DNA from: Sulfurovum sp. TSL1
GTDB taxonomy: Bacteria > Campylobacterota > Campylobacteria > Campylobacterales > Sulfurovaceae
Assembly (NCBI RefSeq): GCF_019972135.1
Contig: NZ_BPFI01000002.1
Span: 186,001 to 250,000 of the forward strand
Reading direction: 5' to 3'
DNA length: 64,000 nt
This document shows, in pieces, positions 38,442-48,558 of the stretch. Numbering within the stretch: position 1 is the stretch's first letter; every line of letters starts with the position of its first letter. The position numbers and the translations under genes were made by a program. Below the pieces are notes generated by a model. It saw nothing but the letters and a program-made list of their open reading frames with translations. It did not search any database and had not been told where the DNA came from.

Positions 38442-39260
38442 TTGCCGTTGCTTAATCAGATCAAGCGTATCGCTATAGGTTCATTTGACGGTATACATCT
38501 TGGACATCAGGCGCTCATAGATAAGGTGGATGCATTGGTGATCATAGAGAGAAACAGCGGTTACCTGACACCAGGATATAAACGTTCGCTCTTTACTTCC
38601 AAAGTATGCTGTTTTTACCATTTTGATAAGATAAAATCATTGACACCTGAAGCATTTGTTCAGACTCTGGAAGCTGATTTCCCTGCACTGGAAACGATCG
38701 TAGTGGGGTATGATTTTCATTTTGGTAAAAATAAAGCAGGGAATGCGCAGATGATGAAAACACTGACGGATAAACAGATATCCATCGTGGATCAGGTCAC
38801 GCTTGGTGAGACACCTGTCCACTCCCGTATCATCAAAACGTATCTGCGTGAGGGGAAGATCGCACGGGCCAATCAATTGCTGGGCAGAACCTATCATATA
38901 GAAGGCAGGGTGGTTCCGGGACAGGGATTGGGTAAAAAAGAGTTGGTCCCTACGATCAATTTAGATGTCAAAGAGTACCAGCTCCCATTGGAAGGTGTCT
39001 ATGCAACACGCACATGTATTGAGGGACAATGGTTAGACTCTGTCAGCTTTTTAGGCCATCGTGTGACCACGGATGACTCCTATGCAGTAGAGACACATAT
39101 CTTAGAACAAGAGATCGGCGAAGTCAGTGGAGAGATCGCGTTGGAATTTGTGGACTTTCTCCGTATCAATCAAAAGTTTAAAAGTTTGGATGCCTTGAGA
39201 GCACAAATTCTTGATGATATAGAGGTCACAAAAAAGAGATTATCCTCCAGTAAGGTCTAG
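38442..39260 (+). CDS. ribF: Bifunctional riboflavin kinase/FAD synthetase
   Basis: This 272-residue enzyme makes FMN and FAD. The N-terminal nucleotidyltransferase has IAIGSFDGIHLGHQALI and VVGYDFHFGKNKAG. The C-terminal flavokinase has GRTYHIEGRVVPGQGLGKKELVPTINL and the GVYATRT strand. The start appears to be TTG at 38442, 2 nt after the tlyA stop. It is the last gene of the long plus-strand operon. Confidence 0.92.
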   Translation: MPLLNQIKRIAIGSFDGIHLGHQALIDKVDALVIIERNSGYLTPGYKRSLFTSKVCCFYHFDKIKSLTPEAFVQTLEADFPALETIVVGYDFHFGKNKAGNAQMMKTLTDKQISIVDQVTLGETPVHSRIIKTYLREGKIARANQLLGRTYHIEGRVVPGQGLGKKELVPTINLDVKEYQLPLEGVYATRTCIEGQWLDSVSFLGHRVTTDDSYAVETHILEQEIGEVSGEIALEFVDFLRINQKFKSLDALRAQILDDIEVTKKRLSSSKV

Positions 39261-39294
39261 AGGAGAGGTTTGACCGATCATCTTTTACCATAGA

Positions 39295-41139
39295 TTATGT
39301 AGAGTAGTGTACGTCTGTTTCCCCTATCTCTTTGTATTTTTTTAGACAGTAGTGATCAGGATCTATCTGAGAGTACTCTATACGGTTTTTACCATTGTTC
39401 TTTGCTTTGTACATCGCTGCATCTGCAGATTTGATCAAGGCTTCCGGTGTTACGCCGTCATCCGGGTAGATCGAAGCACCGATACTCATACCTATGGATA
39501 TCGTATTTCCTTCGATGACGTAAGGTGTTTGTGTCAGTGCATTGATCCTGTGTAAAATGTCGTTCAGATACTCAAAACTGTGCAGCTCTTCAAGAAGGAT
39601 GACAAATTCATCCCCACCGAAACGACACACGGTATCCTCTTTTCTTAAGATCCCTTGAAGCGAACTTCCTACTCTTTTGAGTATCTCATCACCTATGGTA
39701 TGACCAAAGGTATCATTAATCGGCTTAAAATTGTCCAGGTCACAGAATATGAGACTGATACATTTATTGAACCTGTCTGCATGGTTGATCGCATGTTCCA
39801 ACCTGTCGTTGAACAAAAGCCGGTTGGAAAGACCGGTAAGGGGATCATGCGTGGCCAAGTAAGCGTGGTCATGCGCATCTTTTCGCTGGTGTGTGACATC
39901 GGAAAAGATACCTATAAAGTTTTCGATCTTACCCTGAGCATTTTTGATCGTATTGATACTGAGCCACTCGATATAGATCTCACCGTTTTTTTTACGATTG
40001 GTGATCTCTCCCTGCCAATATCCGTTCACAGACAATTGGTTCCATATTTTTTGGTAAAAGTGTTTATCGTGTTTTCCGGATTTGAGGATCTTGGGATCTT
40101 TGCCTACGACATTTTCGAGTGAATAGCCTGTAATGTCAATAAATGCATCATTCACATGCAAAATACGGTTATGGCTGTCTGTGATCAAAACGCCATCCAT
40201 GGTATGTTCATAGACCGCTGAAGACATTTCAAGTGACCTGAGGTTGTTTCTGTTGTTGATAGCTGCACCGATAATGGAGGCAGCAGTACTGAGCATTTCG
40301 ACATTGGTGGATTCGAGTGTTTGTTTGTGTTCATCCCCGATACCCAGGAATCCCCACCATTTATCCTGTACAAAGATAGGCAATATCAGAAGAGAATTGA
40401 TCTTAAAGAGGTCCAGGAGTTTCTTTTTTGAGTTGTCATAATCTTCTCTGCTTCCATTGATAGGCAGGTTCTTCTCTAATTGGTTCTTCCATCGCATGAC
40501 ATAGTGTTTGCGGTAGTGGATACGTTTTTTACTTTTCGCTTCAGGGTTATCGTTGATGTAGAGAAGTTTATGTGCTGAGAGGTTATTTTCATCCTGATCA
40601 TTTTGGTAGATAAATATGGATGACATGTCAGAAGCTTCTTTAAGGTTCTGCATCTCTTGTTTGAGTGCTTGCATCCAGTCTGATTGTTGTAAAAAATTAT
40701 GGGACATTTCATTGATGGCATGAAGGATGTTCTGCTGTCGTTGAATCTCTCTGTTACTATATCTTTTCTCTATGACATCATCATACAGGCTTTGTATGGT
40801 CTTGGAAAAGCTTTTAGAAGCAAACGGCTTGGAAAGGAACTGATTCACTCCAAGCTCGATCGCTCTAAGAAGAATATCACGTTCTTCGAAGTCTGTAAAG
40901 ATGGCTATCTTCACATGTTCATCTTTTTTTCTTATCTGCTCAACCATCTCCAGGCCGTTCATATGCGGCATATTGATATCAGAGAGGATAATATCCGGTC
41001 GATGTTCCTGATAGAGTTCAAGTCCCTCTAGTCCATTGGATGCCGTGAGAATATTATCTGTATACCCATATAACATATGGTTAAGTATAGAGGTAGTTGT
41101 TTTGTCATCATCTACAATAAGTATAATTAATTTTTCCAT
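39295..41139 (-). CDS. Diguanylate cyclase: receiver-GAF-PAS-GGDEF
   Basis: This 614-residue protein has a receiver domain (VDDDKTT; DIILSDINMPHMNGLE; SKPF) at ~1-125, a GAF-like domain (~140-300), a PAS domain (AVYEHTMDGVLITDSHNRILHVNDAF, ~305-425), and a GGDEF domain (~430-600) with the active motif VCRFGGDEFVILLEE. It should make cyclic di-GMP in response to phosphorylation and a bound ligand. No EAL domain is present and no partner kinase is adjacent. It converges with ribF. Confidence 0.93.
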   Translation of the reverse strand: MEKLIILIVDDDKTTTSILNHMLYGYTDNILTASNGLEGLELYQEHRPDIILSDINMPHMNGLEMVEQIRKKDEHVKIAIFTDFEERDILLRAIELGVNQFLSKPFASKSFSKTIQSLYDDVIEKRYSNREIQRQQNILHAINEMSHNFLQQSDWMQALKQEMQNLKEASDMSSIFIYQNDQDENNLSAHKLLYINDNPEAKSKKRIHYRKHYVMRWKNQLEKNLPINGSREDYDNSKKKLLDLFKINSLLILPIFVQDKWWGFLGIGDEHKQTLESTNVEMLSTAASIIGAAINNRNNLRSLEMSSAVYEHTMDGVLITDSHNRILHVNDAFIDITGYSLENVVGKDPKILKSGKHDKHFYQKIWNQLSVNGYWQGEITNRKKNGEIYIEWLSINTIKNAQGKIENFIGIFSDVTHQRKDAHDHAYLATHDPLTGLSNRLLFNDRLEHAINHADRFNKCISLIFCDLDNFKPINDTFGHTIGDEILKRVGSSLQGILRKEDTVCRFGGDEFVILLEELHSFEYLNDILHRINALTQTPYVIEGNTISIGMSIGASIYPDDGVTPEALIKSADAAMYKAKNNGKNRIEYSQIDPDHYCLKKYKEIGETDVHYST

Positions 41140-41282
41140 ATTTCCAATTCTAATCCCTTATTCTAATTCTAATAGAAAAAGCTTTGATTTTCATGAAAAA
41201 ACATGAGATCAGCAAATTTAATACTTCAACTTATTTAGTATACTCTTTGAATATAATGATAAAAATAAAATGTAAAGAAAAA

Positions 41283-41993
41283 ATGATGCAAGATAAAGTG
41301 TTTAATAAGCCTATAGAAAAAAAATTTGAATTCGATGAAGCCGTCGCGTCTGTTTTTGATGATATGTTAAGCCGTTCGGTCCCTTTTTATGATGAGGTAC
41401 GCAAGCTGATCATCTCTTTGATACTTGCAGAACAGGAAGAGGGGAAAAAAGTACTGGATCTTGGTTCGTCTACAGCAAAGTTCCTGCTCGACCTTCACAG
41501 TAAAATGGATGTCAAGATGCAACTCAAAGGTCTGGATAATTCACAGGCAATGCTGGACAGGGCAGAGCAGAAATGTCAGGCTTTCGGTGCGAGCATAGAG
41601 CTGGAATTGGCCGATATGTTGACGTATGACTACGAAAACGAAGATATCATAGTGGCAAACTATACCTTACAGTTCATTCGGCCTATGCAGCGTGTTGAAC
41701 TTGTCAAGAAGCTTTATAAAGGGTTGAATGAGGAGGGATTGTTCATTTTTTCCGAGAAAGTGGTTTTTGAAGACAAGAAGCTTGACAAGGAGCTTATAGA
41801 TATCTATTATGAGTATAAAAAAGGGCAGGGATACAGTGAATATGAGATCGCACAAAAGCGCGAAGCACTGGAAAATGTCTTGATTCCTTTTACGATCAAA
41901 GAGAATATACAAATGTGTAGAGATGCAGGATTTAAAAGCGTTGAAACGATATTTCAATGGGCTAATTTCGTGACATTTGTTGTGAAAAAGTAA
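41283..41993 (+). CDS. cmoA: Carboxy-SAM synthase
   Basis: This ~236-residue protein uses SAM and prephenate to make carboxy-SAM for tRNA wobble uridine modification. Typical segments are [62 protein letters not shown] and [13 protein letters not shown]. The frame extends upstream to 41184, but family members begin near the ATG at 41283 (or 41286). Its partner cmoB is not in the window. Confidence 0.92.
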   Translation: MMQDKVFNKPIEKKFEFDEAVASVFDDMLSRSVPFYDEVRKLIISLILAEQEEGKKVLDLGSSTAKFLLDLHSKMDVKMQLKGLDNSQAMLDRAEQKCQAFGASIELELADMLTYDYENEDIIVANYTLQFIRPMQRVELVKKLYKGLNEEGLFIFSEKVVFEDKKLDKELIDIYYEYKKGQGYSEYEIAQKREALENVLIPFTIKENIQMCRDAGFKSVETIFQWANFVTFVVKK

Positions 41994-42015
41994 ATCTTAT
42001 CTTGATCATAAAGTA

Positions 42016-42052
42016 AAGTTATTCACCTCTATTTCACCCCTGTGAATAACTT
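42016..42052 (+). terminator. Strong hairpin after cmoA
   Basis: AAGTTATTCAC (42016-42026) pairs exactly with GTGAATAACTT (42042-42052), 11 bp with a 15-nt loop, 20 bp after the cmoA stop. A T/C-rich stretch follows. It probably separates cmoA from the DAHP synthase gene. Confidence 0.6.
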
Positions 42053-42078
42053 GATTCCTTCTTTTCATTTTTTTTAGC

Positions 42079-42084
42079 TATAAT
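42079..42084 (+). promoter_or_regulatory. -10 box of the class II DAHP synthase gene
   Basis: TATAAT in AGCTATAATCATC, preceded by a T-rich run, lies 27 bp before the ATG; AAGGA follows as ribosome-binding site. Confidence 0.55.
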
Positions 42085-42110
42085 CATCCAATTTATTTTA
42101 AGGATATACT

Positions 42111-43457
42111 ATGAGTTGGACACCGAGCAGTTGGAGAGATTTTCCCATAAAGCAACAACCAACATACCAAGACCAGGAACTTCTTAAAAAAGTAGAAGCT
42201 GAATTAAGTTCTTACCCGCCACTTATTTTTGCCGGTGAAGCAAGAGACTTGAAAGAGAAGCTTGCAAAAGCAGGACGCGGGGAAGCATTTTTACTTCAGG
42301 GTGGAGATTGCGCAGAAAGTTTTTCCGATTTTAATGCAAAAAATATAAAAAACCTTTTTAGGCTGATGCTTCAGATGAATATGGTTCTCATGTATGGTAC
42401 TGGTAAACCGGTTGTAAAAGTAGGGCGTATCGCGGGACAGTTTGCAAAACCAAGATCGTCTGATTTTGAAGAGATCGATGGCGTAAGTTTACCAAGTTAC
42501 CGTGGTGATATTATCAATGGTATCGAGTTTAATGAAGCGGCAAGGGTACCGAACCCTAAAAATATGCTCAAAGCCTATAATCAGTCTGCAGCGACACTGA
42601 ATCTTGTGCGTGCTTTTGCAAGAGGTGGTTTGGCAGACCTTACCAAAGTGCACCAATGGAACCTTGAGTTTATTAAAGACAATCCGCTTGGTAAGCGTTA
42701 TGATGAACTCAGTACCAAAATCGATCATGCGATGAAGTTTATGGCAGCATGCGGGCTTAACAGTGAGACGATGCCTCAACTGCACCAAACCACACTCTAC
42801 ACATCACATGAAGCACTGCTTCTCAACTATGAAGAGGCATTGACAAGACTGGACTCTGAGACAGGTGAATGGTACGACTGCTCAGCCCATATGCTATGGA
42901 TCGGTGACAGAACAAGAGATCTGAATGAAGCACATATCGAGTACTTCAGAGGGATCAAAAACCCTATTGGCTGTAAAGTCGGTCCAACGATGGAAGAAGA
43001 TGAACTCATTGAACTGATTGATGCATTGAACCCGGATAACGAAGAGGGAAGATTGAACCTTATCGTTCGTATGGGTGCCAGTAAGATCAGAGAGTATTTC
43101 CCTAAACTGCTTAAACGTGTAAGAGATGAAGGGAAAAATGTCGTATGGTCCTGTGACCCTATGCATGGGAATGTTGAAAAGAGTTCGACCGGGTTTAAAA
43201 CCAGAGATTTTGATAACATACTCTCAGAAGTTAAACAGTTTGTTGCTATACATAAAGAGATGGGAACTGTCGCTGCAGGTATCCATTTGGAGATGACAGG
43301 AAATGATGTCACCGAATGTACAGGTAGTACCTCTTGTGCGATTACCGCAGAAGGTCTTGCAAGCCGCTACCATACACAGTGCGACCCAAGACTGAATGCA
43401 TCCCAAGCCCTGGAGCTTGCATTTATGCTTTCACATACAGACGGAGAATCTGAATGA
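42111..43457 (+). CDS. Class II 3-deoxy-7-phosphoheptulonate (DAHP) synthase
   Basis: This 448-residue plant-type DAHP synthase starts the shikimate pathway from PEP and erythrose 4-phosphate. Visible motifs are [83 protein letters not shown] and [17 protein letters not shown]. Metal-binding Cys, His, Glu and Asp of the family are present. It supplies aroE and trpE, which lie 2-4 kb away. Confidence 0.97.
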   Translation: MSWTPSSWRDFPIKQQPTYQDQELLKKVEAELSSYPPLIFAGEARDLKEKLAKAGRGEAFLLQGGDCAESFSDFNAKNIKNLFRLMLQMNMVLMYGTGKPVVKVGRIAGQFAKPRSSDFEEIDGVSLPSYRGDIINGIEFNEAARVPNPKNMLKAYNQSAATLNLVRAFARGGLADLTKVHQWNLEFIKDNPLGKRYDELSTKIDHAMKFMAACGLNSETMPQLHQTTLYTSHEALLLNYEEALTRLDSETGEWYDCSAHMLWIGDRTRDLNEAHIEYFRGIKNPIGCKVGPTMEEDELIELIDALNPDNEEGRLNLIVRMGASKIREYFPKLLKRVRDEGKNVVWSCDPMHGNVEKSSTGFKTRDFDNILSEVKQFVAIHKEMGTVAAGIHLEMTGNDVTECTGSTSCAITAEGLASRYHTQCDPRLNASQALELAFMLSHTDGESE

Positions 43458-43458
43458 T

Positions 43459-44649
43459 CTATGCCAGCGTGAAGATATTTTCTCCATCTTCATGCTGATA
43501 GTGTAACTCCATTTGATGAATATCCAAAATACTCTTTACAATATACAGTCCTAACCCTAACCCTTTTTTAGAGGCATGGAAAGGTTTGAAATAATTTTCT
43601 AATGGCTCAGGTAACGCTTCGCCTTTGTTGATGACTTTCAGTCTGTTGCCATCGATCAACACGGTAATATGCTTATCGGTACTGTACTTTATACCGTTAT
43701 CCAGCAGGTTCTTGATCACGAGAGTGAAAAGTTCAAAATCAACAGATACAGTATAATCTTTTTCAATTTTTGTTGTGATAAGACGTTTTGGATTTTCTAT
43801 CATGAGCATATCTTCACTGGCTTCAAGCAAGTCACTCATTTTGTAAGGTTTGATCGTCAGTTCAAAGTTCTTAGAAGTGATCTGTTCGATCTTTGCAAAT
43901 TCATCTATCAGAAGATTAAGTCTCTCAAAGATACTATGCATACGGGCTTTATTTTTCTCATCCTCGAGCATTTCACTTACAAGACGCCCTTTGGCTATAG
44001 GTGTTTTAAGCTCGTGCATGATGGCACGCAAAAAGAGTTGACGGGAGTGAAGAAGTTCACGTATCATGGTGACGGCATGATCAAACTCATTTGCTACCTC
44101 GGCTATTTCATCTTTTTTATCACTTTTACATTCTATATCCAGGTTTCCTTTAGAGAAGGTTTTGATCTGGCTTTTGAGCGTAGAAAGTGGTTGTAAACTT
44201 TTCATGATCCACAAATATAAAAGGATAATGAGTAGAAAGACAATGGCGAAAATAAGTACACGTTTAAGAGGGAACTGTGGTTTATTCTTGTTCTCCAGTA
44301 TGAGTTTAAATCGATCATTGTTGATAATAATAATACGCTTTAAATGAAAAGTGTCTACGGCATAACGTTTGAGTTCCCCTTTCTCTTTGAAGAAACGTTC
44401 TATCTGAACTACCATGCCTTTGTCGGTAATAAGCGAAACATTCTGTGCCTCAAGGTATGCCTCATCGATCTTTCCGTATTTTAGATAATAGGTATAGAGA
44501 TAATGGGAAATGGCTTGTTCTTGCGCAATATTCCTCTCTTCTATCATCGCATGATCATATTTGATGGAAAAGATAAAGAGTGCCCCCAGCAAAAGCAGTG
44601 TCACAGAAAAAACCAGCCTTATTTTACTGCGTAACGATGTGATGATCAT
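43459..44649 (-). CDS. Sensor histidine kinase (ArsS-like)
   Basis: This 396-residue membrane kinase has two membrane helices (LVFSVTLLLLGALFIFSI; VLIFAIVFLLIILLYLWIMK), a short periplasmic domain, HAMP-like LQPLSTLKSQIKTFSKGNL, phospho-His in RAIMHELKTPIAKG and ATP site KKGLGLGLYIVKS. It overlaps its response regulator by ATGA. Placement and layout resemble HP0165 (ArsS, acid response) of H. pylori, but the signal is not shown by sequence. Confidence 0.92.
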   Translation of the reverse strand: MIITSLRSKIRLVFSVTLLLLGALFIFSIKYDHAMIEERNIAQEQAISHYLYTYYLKYGKIDEAYLEAQNVSLITDKGMVVQIERFFKEKGELKRYAVDTFHLKRIIIINNDRFKLILENKNKPQFPLKRVLIFAIVFLLIILLYLWIMKSLQPLSTLKSQIKTFSKGNLDIECKSDKKDEIAEVANEFDHAVTMIRELLHSRQLFLRAIMHELKTPIAKGRLVSEMLEDEKNKARMHSIFERLNLLIDEFAKIEQITSKNFELTIKPYKMSDLLEASEDMLMIENPKRLITTKIEKDYTVSVDFELFTLVIKNLLDNGIKYSTDKHITVLIDGNRLKVINKGEALPEPLENYFKPFHASKKGLGLGLYIVKSILDIHQMELHYQHEDGENIFTLA

Positions 44650-45299
44650 ACGAGTTTATATCCTACACCACGCACGGCCTGTATACGCTTGTTGTCACCC
44701 AGTTTGGTACGTATCTTTGAGATGATCACATCCAGACTTTTCCCTTGTGAATCCATACTCATCGCTCTGGAAGTATTGATGATCTGTTCGCGTGATTGTG
44801 TCATGCCCTGATGTTTTACCAGTAAAGAGAGGACTTCAAATTCAGCAGGTGTCAAAGCGAGCGCTTCGCCTTTAAAATAGATGGTGTCTCCTTTGAGTTC
44901 AAAATCACTTTTAGGTGTGACTACTTTGTTATGCTCTGATTTAGAGTAACGTCTGAGAAGTGAAGTGATACGTGCATACATCTCTTTGGGGTCATAGGGT
45001 TTAGGCAGGTAGTCGTCTGCACCAAGTGCAAGACCTTCTACTTTATCATTGATGTCCGAACGTGCAGATGAGATAATAATAGGAATATCATATTTCTCTA
45101 CGACCTCTTTACAGACTTCCAGCCCATCCATACCCGGCAGTGTAAGGTCCAGGATAAGAAGATCATATTTCTTCACACCGGCACTCAGTCCGAGATAGGG
45201 GTCTTCATAGTTAGTGACTTTGATATCATATTGTGCAAGATACTCTGTCAGCAATTCTGCAAACTCTGTATCATCTTCAATCATTAAAATATTTATCAT
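44646..45299 (-). CDS. OmpR-family response regulator (ArsR-like)
   Basis: This 217-residue regulator has a receiver (EDDTEF; DLLILDLTLPGMDGLE; LPKPYD) and a winged-helix DNA-binding domain (LTPAEFEVLSLLVKHQGMTQSREQI; KSLDVIISKIRTKLGD; IQAVRGVGYKLV). It is the partner of the kinase gene that follows it. A promoter would lie at 45300-45368. Confidence 0.94.
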   Translation of the reverse strand: MINILMIEDDTEFAELLTEYLAQYDIKVTNYEDPYLGLSAGVKKYDLLILDLTLPGMDGLEVCKEVVEKYDIPIIISSARSDINDKVEGLALGADDYLPKPYDPKEMYARITSLLRRYSKSEHNKVVTPKSDFELKGDTIYFKGEALALTPAEFEVLSLLVKHQGMTQSREQIINTSRAMSMDSQGKSLDVIISKIRTKLGDNKRIQAVRGVGYKLV

Positions 45300-45368
45300 G
45301 GTTACCTCATAGTGTCTCTGTATAGTCTTATTTTAATGACTAAAGGTTAATTAAAGTCAAACGGAATG

Positions 45369-46163
45369 CTAGAGTATAAATGCTTTGCGCATATGCGATT
45401 TGATCTCTTCAAAGCCAAATGCATGCTCTGTAAAATACTCAAAAGCAATGATCCCCTGATAGAGCAGCATATCTGATCCGTCTTTTGTCGGTTTTCTGTA
45501 TGTCCTTGCAAGTTTTAAAAAAGGGGTCTCTTTCCCATAGATCACATCGACACAGGCCTTTGCGTAGGGTATCACCTTTTCCAGTATCTCGGATGGAGCC
45601 GGGAGTGCATCATCTTCAAGCCCGGCTGAGGTCATATTGATGACCAGGTCATAAGGCTTTGGCTGAAAATCATCGAACGTATGTGTGTCAAATCCATGCT
45701 CTTTGAAATAGGTCAGCCTGCCTCCGCTTCGATTCAGTATAGTGACTTCATAGCCTGCTTCTTTGAGGATGATCGAAGTAGATTTAGCTGTACCTCCCGC
45801 GCCTAAAAAAAGTACTGTCTTGATATGTTCAAATTCCGAGATCGCTTTTAAAAAGCCCGGTGCATCTGTATTGTACCCATAGAGTTTTCCTTCTTTTTCA
45901 ACGATCGTATTGACCGCACCCACTTTTTGTGCAAAAGGGTCCAATACATCACAGGCAGCATAGGCATGCTCTTTATGGGGTACAGTAATGTTGATACCTT
46001 TGAGGCCGAGAGAAAAGAAGGTTTCCTTGAGCTTACTTCCCTCTTCAAGCAGATAGCGTGCATAACATCCGTCAACATGCAAGCCCTGGAAGGAGAGGTT
46101 ATGCATCAGTGGGGATTTGGAGTGGGAAACCGGATTTCCAAAGATGGCAAAGAGCTGTTTCAT
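45369..46163 (-). CDS. aroE: Shikimate dehydrogenase
   Basis: This 264-residue enzyme reduces 3-dehydroshikimate with NADPH. It starts MKQLFAIFGNPVSHSKSPLMHN (substrate site), with NITVPHKEHAY (catalytic Lys), NTDAPGFL, VLFLGAGGTAKS (nucleotide site) and DGSDMLLYQGIIAFEYF. It is 19 bp from trpE in the same run. Confidence 0.96.
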   Translation of the reverse strand: MKQLFAIFGNPVSHSKSPLMHNLSFQGLHVDGCYARYLLEEGSKLKETFFSLGLKGINITVPHKEHAYAACDVLDPFAQKVGAVNTIVEKEGKLYGYNTDAPGFLKAISEFEHIKTVLFLGAGGTAKSTSIILKEAGYEVTILNRSGGRLTYFKEHGFDTHTFDDFQPKPYDLVINMTSAGLEDDALPAPSEILEKVIPYAKACVDVIYGKETPFLKLARTYRKPTKDGSDMLLYQGIIAFEYFTEHAFGFEEIKSHMRKAFIL

Positions 46164-46182
46164 AGGAATATTTGGCCCATGT

Positions 46183-47589
46183 TTAGAGACTCTCCATCTC
46201 TTTCAGTGTGGAGAGGAGTGCACCCAGTTTATTCTTCACTTCCAGGTATTCTAGTTCCGGTTTTGAATCTGCAACCACCCCGGCACCGGCCTGCAGGGTG
46301 ATACTGTCAGGTTTGATCAGTGAAGTACGTATGGCAATGGCTGAATCCATGTTCCCGTCAAACGAGAAGTAGCCGACAGAGCCGGAGTAGAAACCACGTT
46401 TCAACCCTTCATATTGTGCGATGAGCTTCATGGCTTCTATCTTGGGGGCACCTGTCATGGTCCCCGCAGTAAATGTGGCGGCAAAGAGGTCAAACATATC
46501 TTTATCCTCCTGCAGCATCGCTTCAACATCCGATACCATATGCATCACATGAGAGTATTTCTCTACACGCATCATATCCGTCACTTTCACGGTACCTGTC
46601 TTGGCCACACGACCCACATCATTCCGTCCCAGGTCTATGAGCATAAGGTGTTCTGCGCACTCTTTGGGATCGTTGAGCATCTCAAGTTCCAACTCTTTGT
46701 CCCGTGCTTTATTTTTACCTCTTTTTCGCGTCCCAGCGATAGGACGTAGAAGTATCTCACCGTCTGTCAGACGTACCATCACTTCGGGTGAAGAACCACA
46801 GATAGAGAAATCTTCATAGTCCAGCAAGAAAAGATAAGGTGACGGGTTCTTGGAACGTAGTACCCTGTAAAAACTCAAGGGGTCTATCTTCCCTTTTTGT
46901 GTATATCGGTTGGCCAAAAGTATCTGGAATATATCTCCCGAACGTATGTTCTCTTTGGACTCCACAACCAGTTCCTTGAAACGCTCTTCATCGATACTGA
47001 AACTGCCTTCCCCCTCAAGTTCTACCGGTTTGAGAGGCATCGGGGTACATGCGTTGGTCAAGATACTTTCAATCGCATGCACTCCCTCTTTCATAGAGTC
47101 ATCATTTAAAAGGATCGTGAGTTTTGCACTTTTGTGTGAATAGGCAATGATGATCTTTGGACGTACCAGGTCAAGGTCAGGTGTATCCAATGGATCGAGC
47201 AGTGCATCCATACTCTCTTCCAGTACAGGTTCAAATACTTTGACCATATCATAGGCGATAAAACCGATAAATCCATCCACAAAAGAGAAACCGAGTTCTA
47301 AAGCTTTTTCTTTGTAGGCAGCCTGCTCCAGGCCTTTATAATAGGTTTTTAAAAAAGTGAAGGGGTCTTCTTTTAACGTTTTTTTATGACCGACTTTATC
47401 GGTATAGACGGTTGTTTTGTCTTTATAGCTGAGACGCTCTTGTGCACCTACAGTGATAAAAGAGAAGTTCCCATCACTGGTATTGACAACACTCTCAAAA
47501 AGCATGGTGACTTCTTTGGGAAAAATCTCTTTTATTTTCCCATAGAGTGCAACAGGAGTGAGTTGATCAAAAAGTATTGTTTTATGCAT
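46183..47589 (-). CDS. trpE: Anthranilate synthase component I
   Basis: This 468-residue chorismate-binding enzyme starts tryptophan synthesis with glutaminase partner TrpG. Motifs are FQILLANRYTQKG, SPYLFLLDYEDFSICGSSPEVMVRL, LLRPIAGTRKRGKNKARD, EHLMLIDLGRNDVGRVAKTGTV, and TFTAGTMTGAPKIEAMKLI. An MLFES segment near the N-terminus resembles the tryptophan feedback site (LLES), favouring TrpE over PabB. No trpG is nearby and there is no attenuator-like leader. Confidence 0.92.
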   Translation of the reverse strand: MHKTILFDQLTPVALYGKIKEIFPKEVTMLFESVVNTSDGNFSFITVGAQERLSYKDKTTVYTDKVGHKKTLKEDPFTFLKTYYKGLEQAAYKEKALELGFSFVDGFIGFIAYDMVKVFEPVLEESMDALLDPLDTPDLDLVRPKIIIAYSHKSAKLTILLNDDSMKEGVHAIESILTNACTPMPLKPVELEGEGSFSIDEERFKELVVESKENIRSGDIFQILLANRYTQKGKIDPLSFYRVLRSKNPSPYLFLLDYEDFSICGSSPEVMVRLTDGEILLRPIAGTRKRGKNKARDKELELEMLNDPKECAEHLMLIDLGRNDVGRVAKTGTVKVTDMMRVEKYSHVMHMVSDVEAMLQEDKDMFDLFAATFTAGTMTGAPKIEAMKLIAQYEGLKRGFYSGSVGYFSFDGNMDSAIAIRTSLIKPDSITLQAGAGVVADSKPELEYLEVKNKLGALLSTLKEMESL

Positions 47590-47595
47590 GGTTAT

Positions 47596-48492
47596 CTACC
47601 TTGTTGTTATAAAAGATTGTTTATGTATGCGGTCTTTTACATCCATGAGCACACGATTCACGGATTCTCTATCGCTGTAAGGCCCTATGAGTAATCTTTT
47701 GATACCTCTTGAATTAGGTTTTGTCATAATATATCTGTACCCATTGTTTTGAATGACCGATATAAAACGTCTGCTTGGTTGTTGTCTATAGGCCCCTACT
47801 TGTACATAGTATCTTCCTGTAGAAACCGTTTTAGGTACAGGTTTGGAAGCAACAGGCTTTTTCGCAGTAGTGACCACAGGCTTAGGTGTCTGTATTGCTT
47901 TTGGTTTGAGTGCTTTTTTTGTTTTTTCTTCTTTGACCGTCACAGTTGTTTTGTTAGTACTCATGGATTCGTAGGCTAATTCTTCAGCCTTTCTCTTCTC
48001 TTGCATTTTTTCCCAATAGGCGATGTCAGCAGCATCTTTTTCCTTTTTCTCTTTGATCGTGAGTACAGGCTCTTGACCCATGCTTTGGTTGCTTGTTTCT
48101 GACACAGGCGCTTTGATCTCTTGATCCTCTATATTTGAGAGTACAGGTTCTTTTTGAACCACTACAGTCGACGCTTCAACGGTCTCTTTTGGTGTATCAG
48201 CGACCGGTGTTTGAGGTTGGCTCTCGATCATGTTTGAAAGTGATGGTTCTTTTTTGAGCTCTTCTGACGCAGCAGTCTCTTTTAACTGAAGCTCTGGAGC
48301 TATCAGCTCTGTCATATTCTCTTCATAAGCAAGCCTGTTTCCATCAGGTGTTTTAAGTAGGATCTTTGTGAGGATAATAGCCACTATCAATACAACGATC
48401 AGTAGTGCGATAATGGTTAAAAAGCTTTTGGTTTTACTGTTTTTAGGTTCGATATTATCGATAATGAGGTCATCAAGATTGTGATCATGCAT
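47596..48492 (-). CDS. SPOR-domain membrane protein
   Basis: This 298-residue protein has one membrane helix (LTIIALLIVVLIVAIILTKILL near 27-48), a long low-complexity periplasmic linker rich in Glu, Pro, Thr and Lys, and a C-terminal SPOR domain (GRYYVQVGAYRQQPSRRFISVIQNNGYRYIMT...RLLIGPYSDRESV). It should bind septal peptidoglycan. A TATAAT-like box lies upstream on the minus strand. C. jejuni has a SPOR gene at the same place. Confidence 0.88.
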   Translation of the reverse strand: MHDHNLDDLIIDNIEPKNSKTKSFLTIIALLIVVLIVAIILTKILLKTPDGNRLAYEENMTELIAPELQLKETAASEELKKEPSLSNMIESQPQTPVADTPKETVEASTVVVQKEPVLSNIEDQEIKAPVSETSNQSMGQEPVLTIKEKKEKDAADIAYWEKMQEKRKAEELAYESMSTNKTTVTVKEEKTKKALKPKAIQTPKPVVTTAKKPVASKPVPKTVSTGRYYVQVGAYRQQPSRRFISVIQNNGYRYIMTKPNSRGIKRLLIGPYSDRESVNRVLMDVKDRIHKQSFITTR

Positions 48493-48558
48493 AGGGGGAG
48501 GGTCTCCAGATATAATTTTTGTATTGATTATATCATATTTATATATATTATTTAAATG

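Noticed and set aside
47590-47600. Tryptophan attenuator ahead of trpE
   Set aside because: The SPOR gene ends 6 bp upstream, leaving no room for a leader peptide and alternative hairpins.
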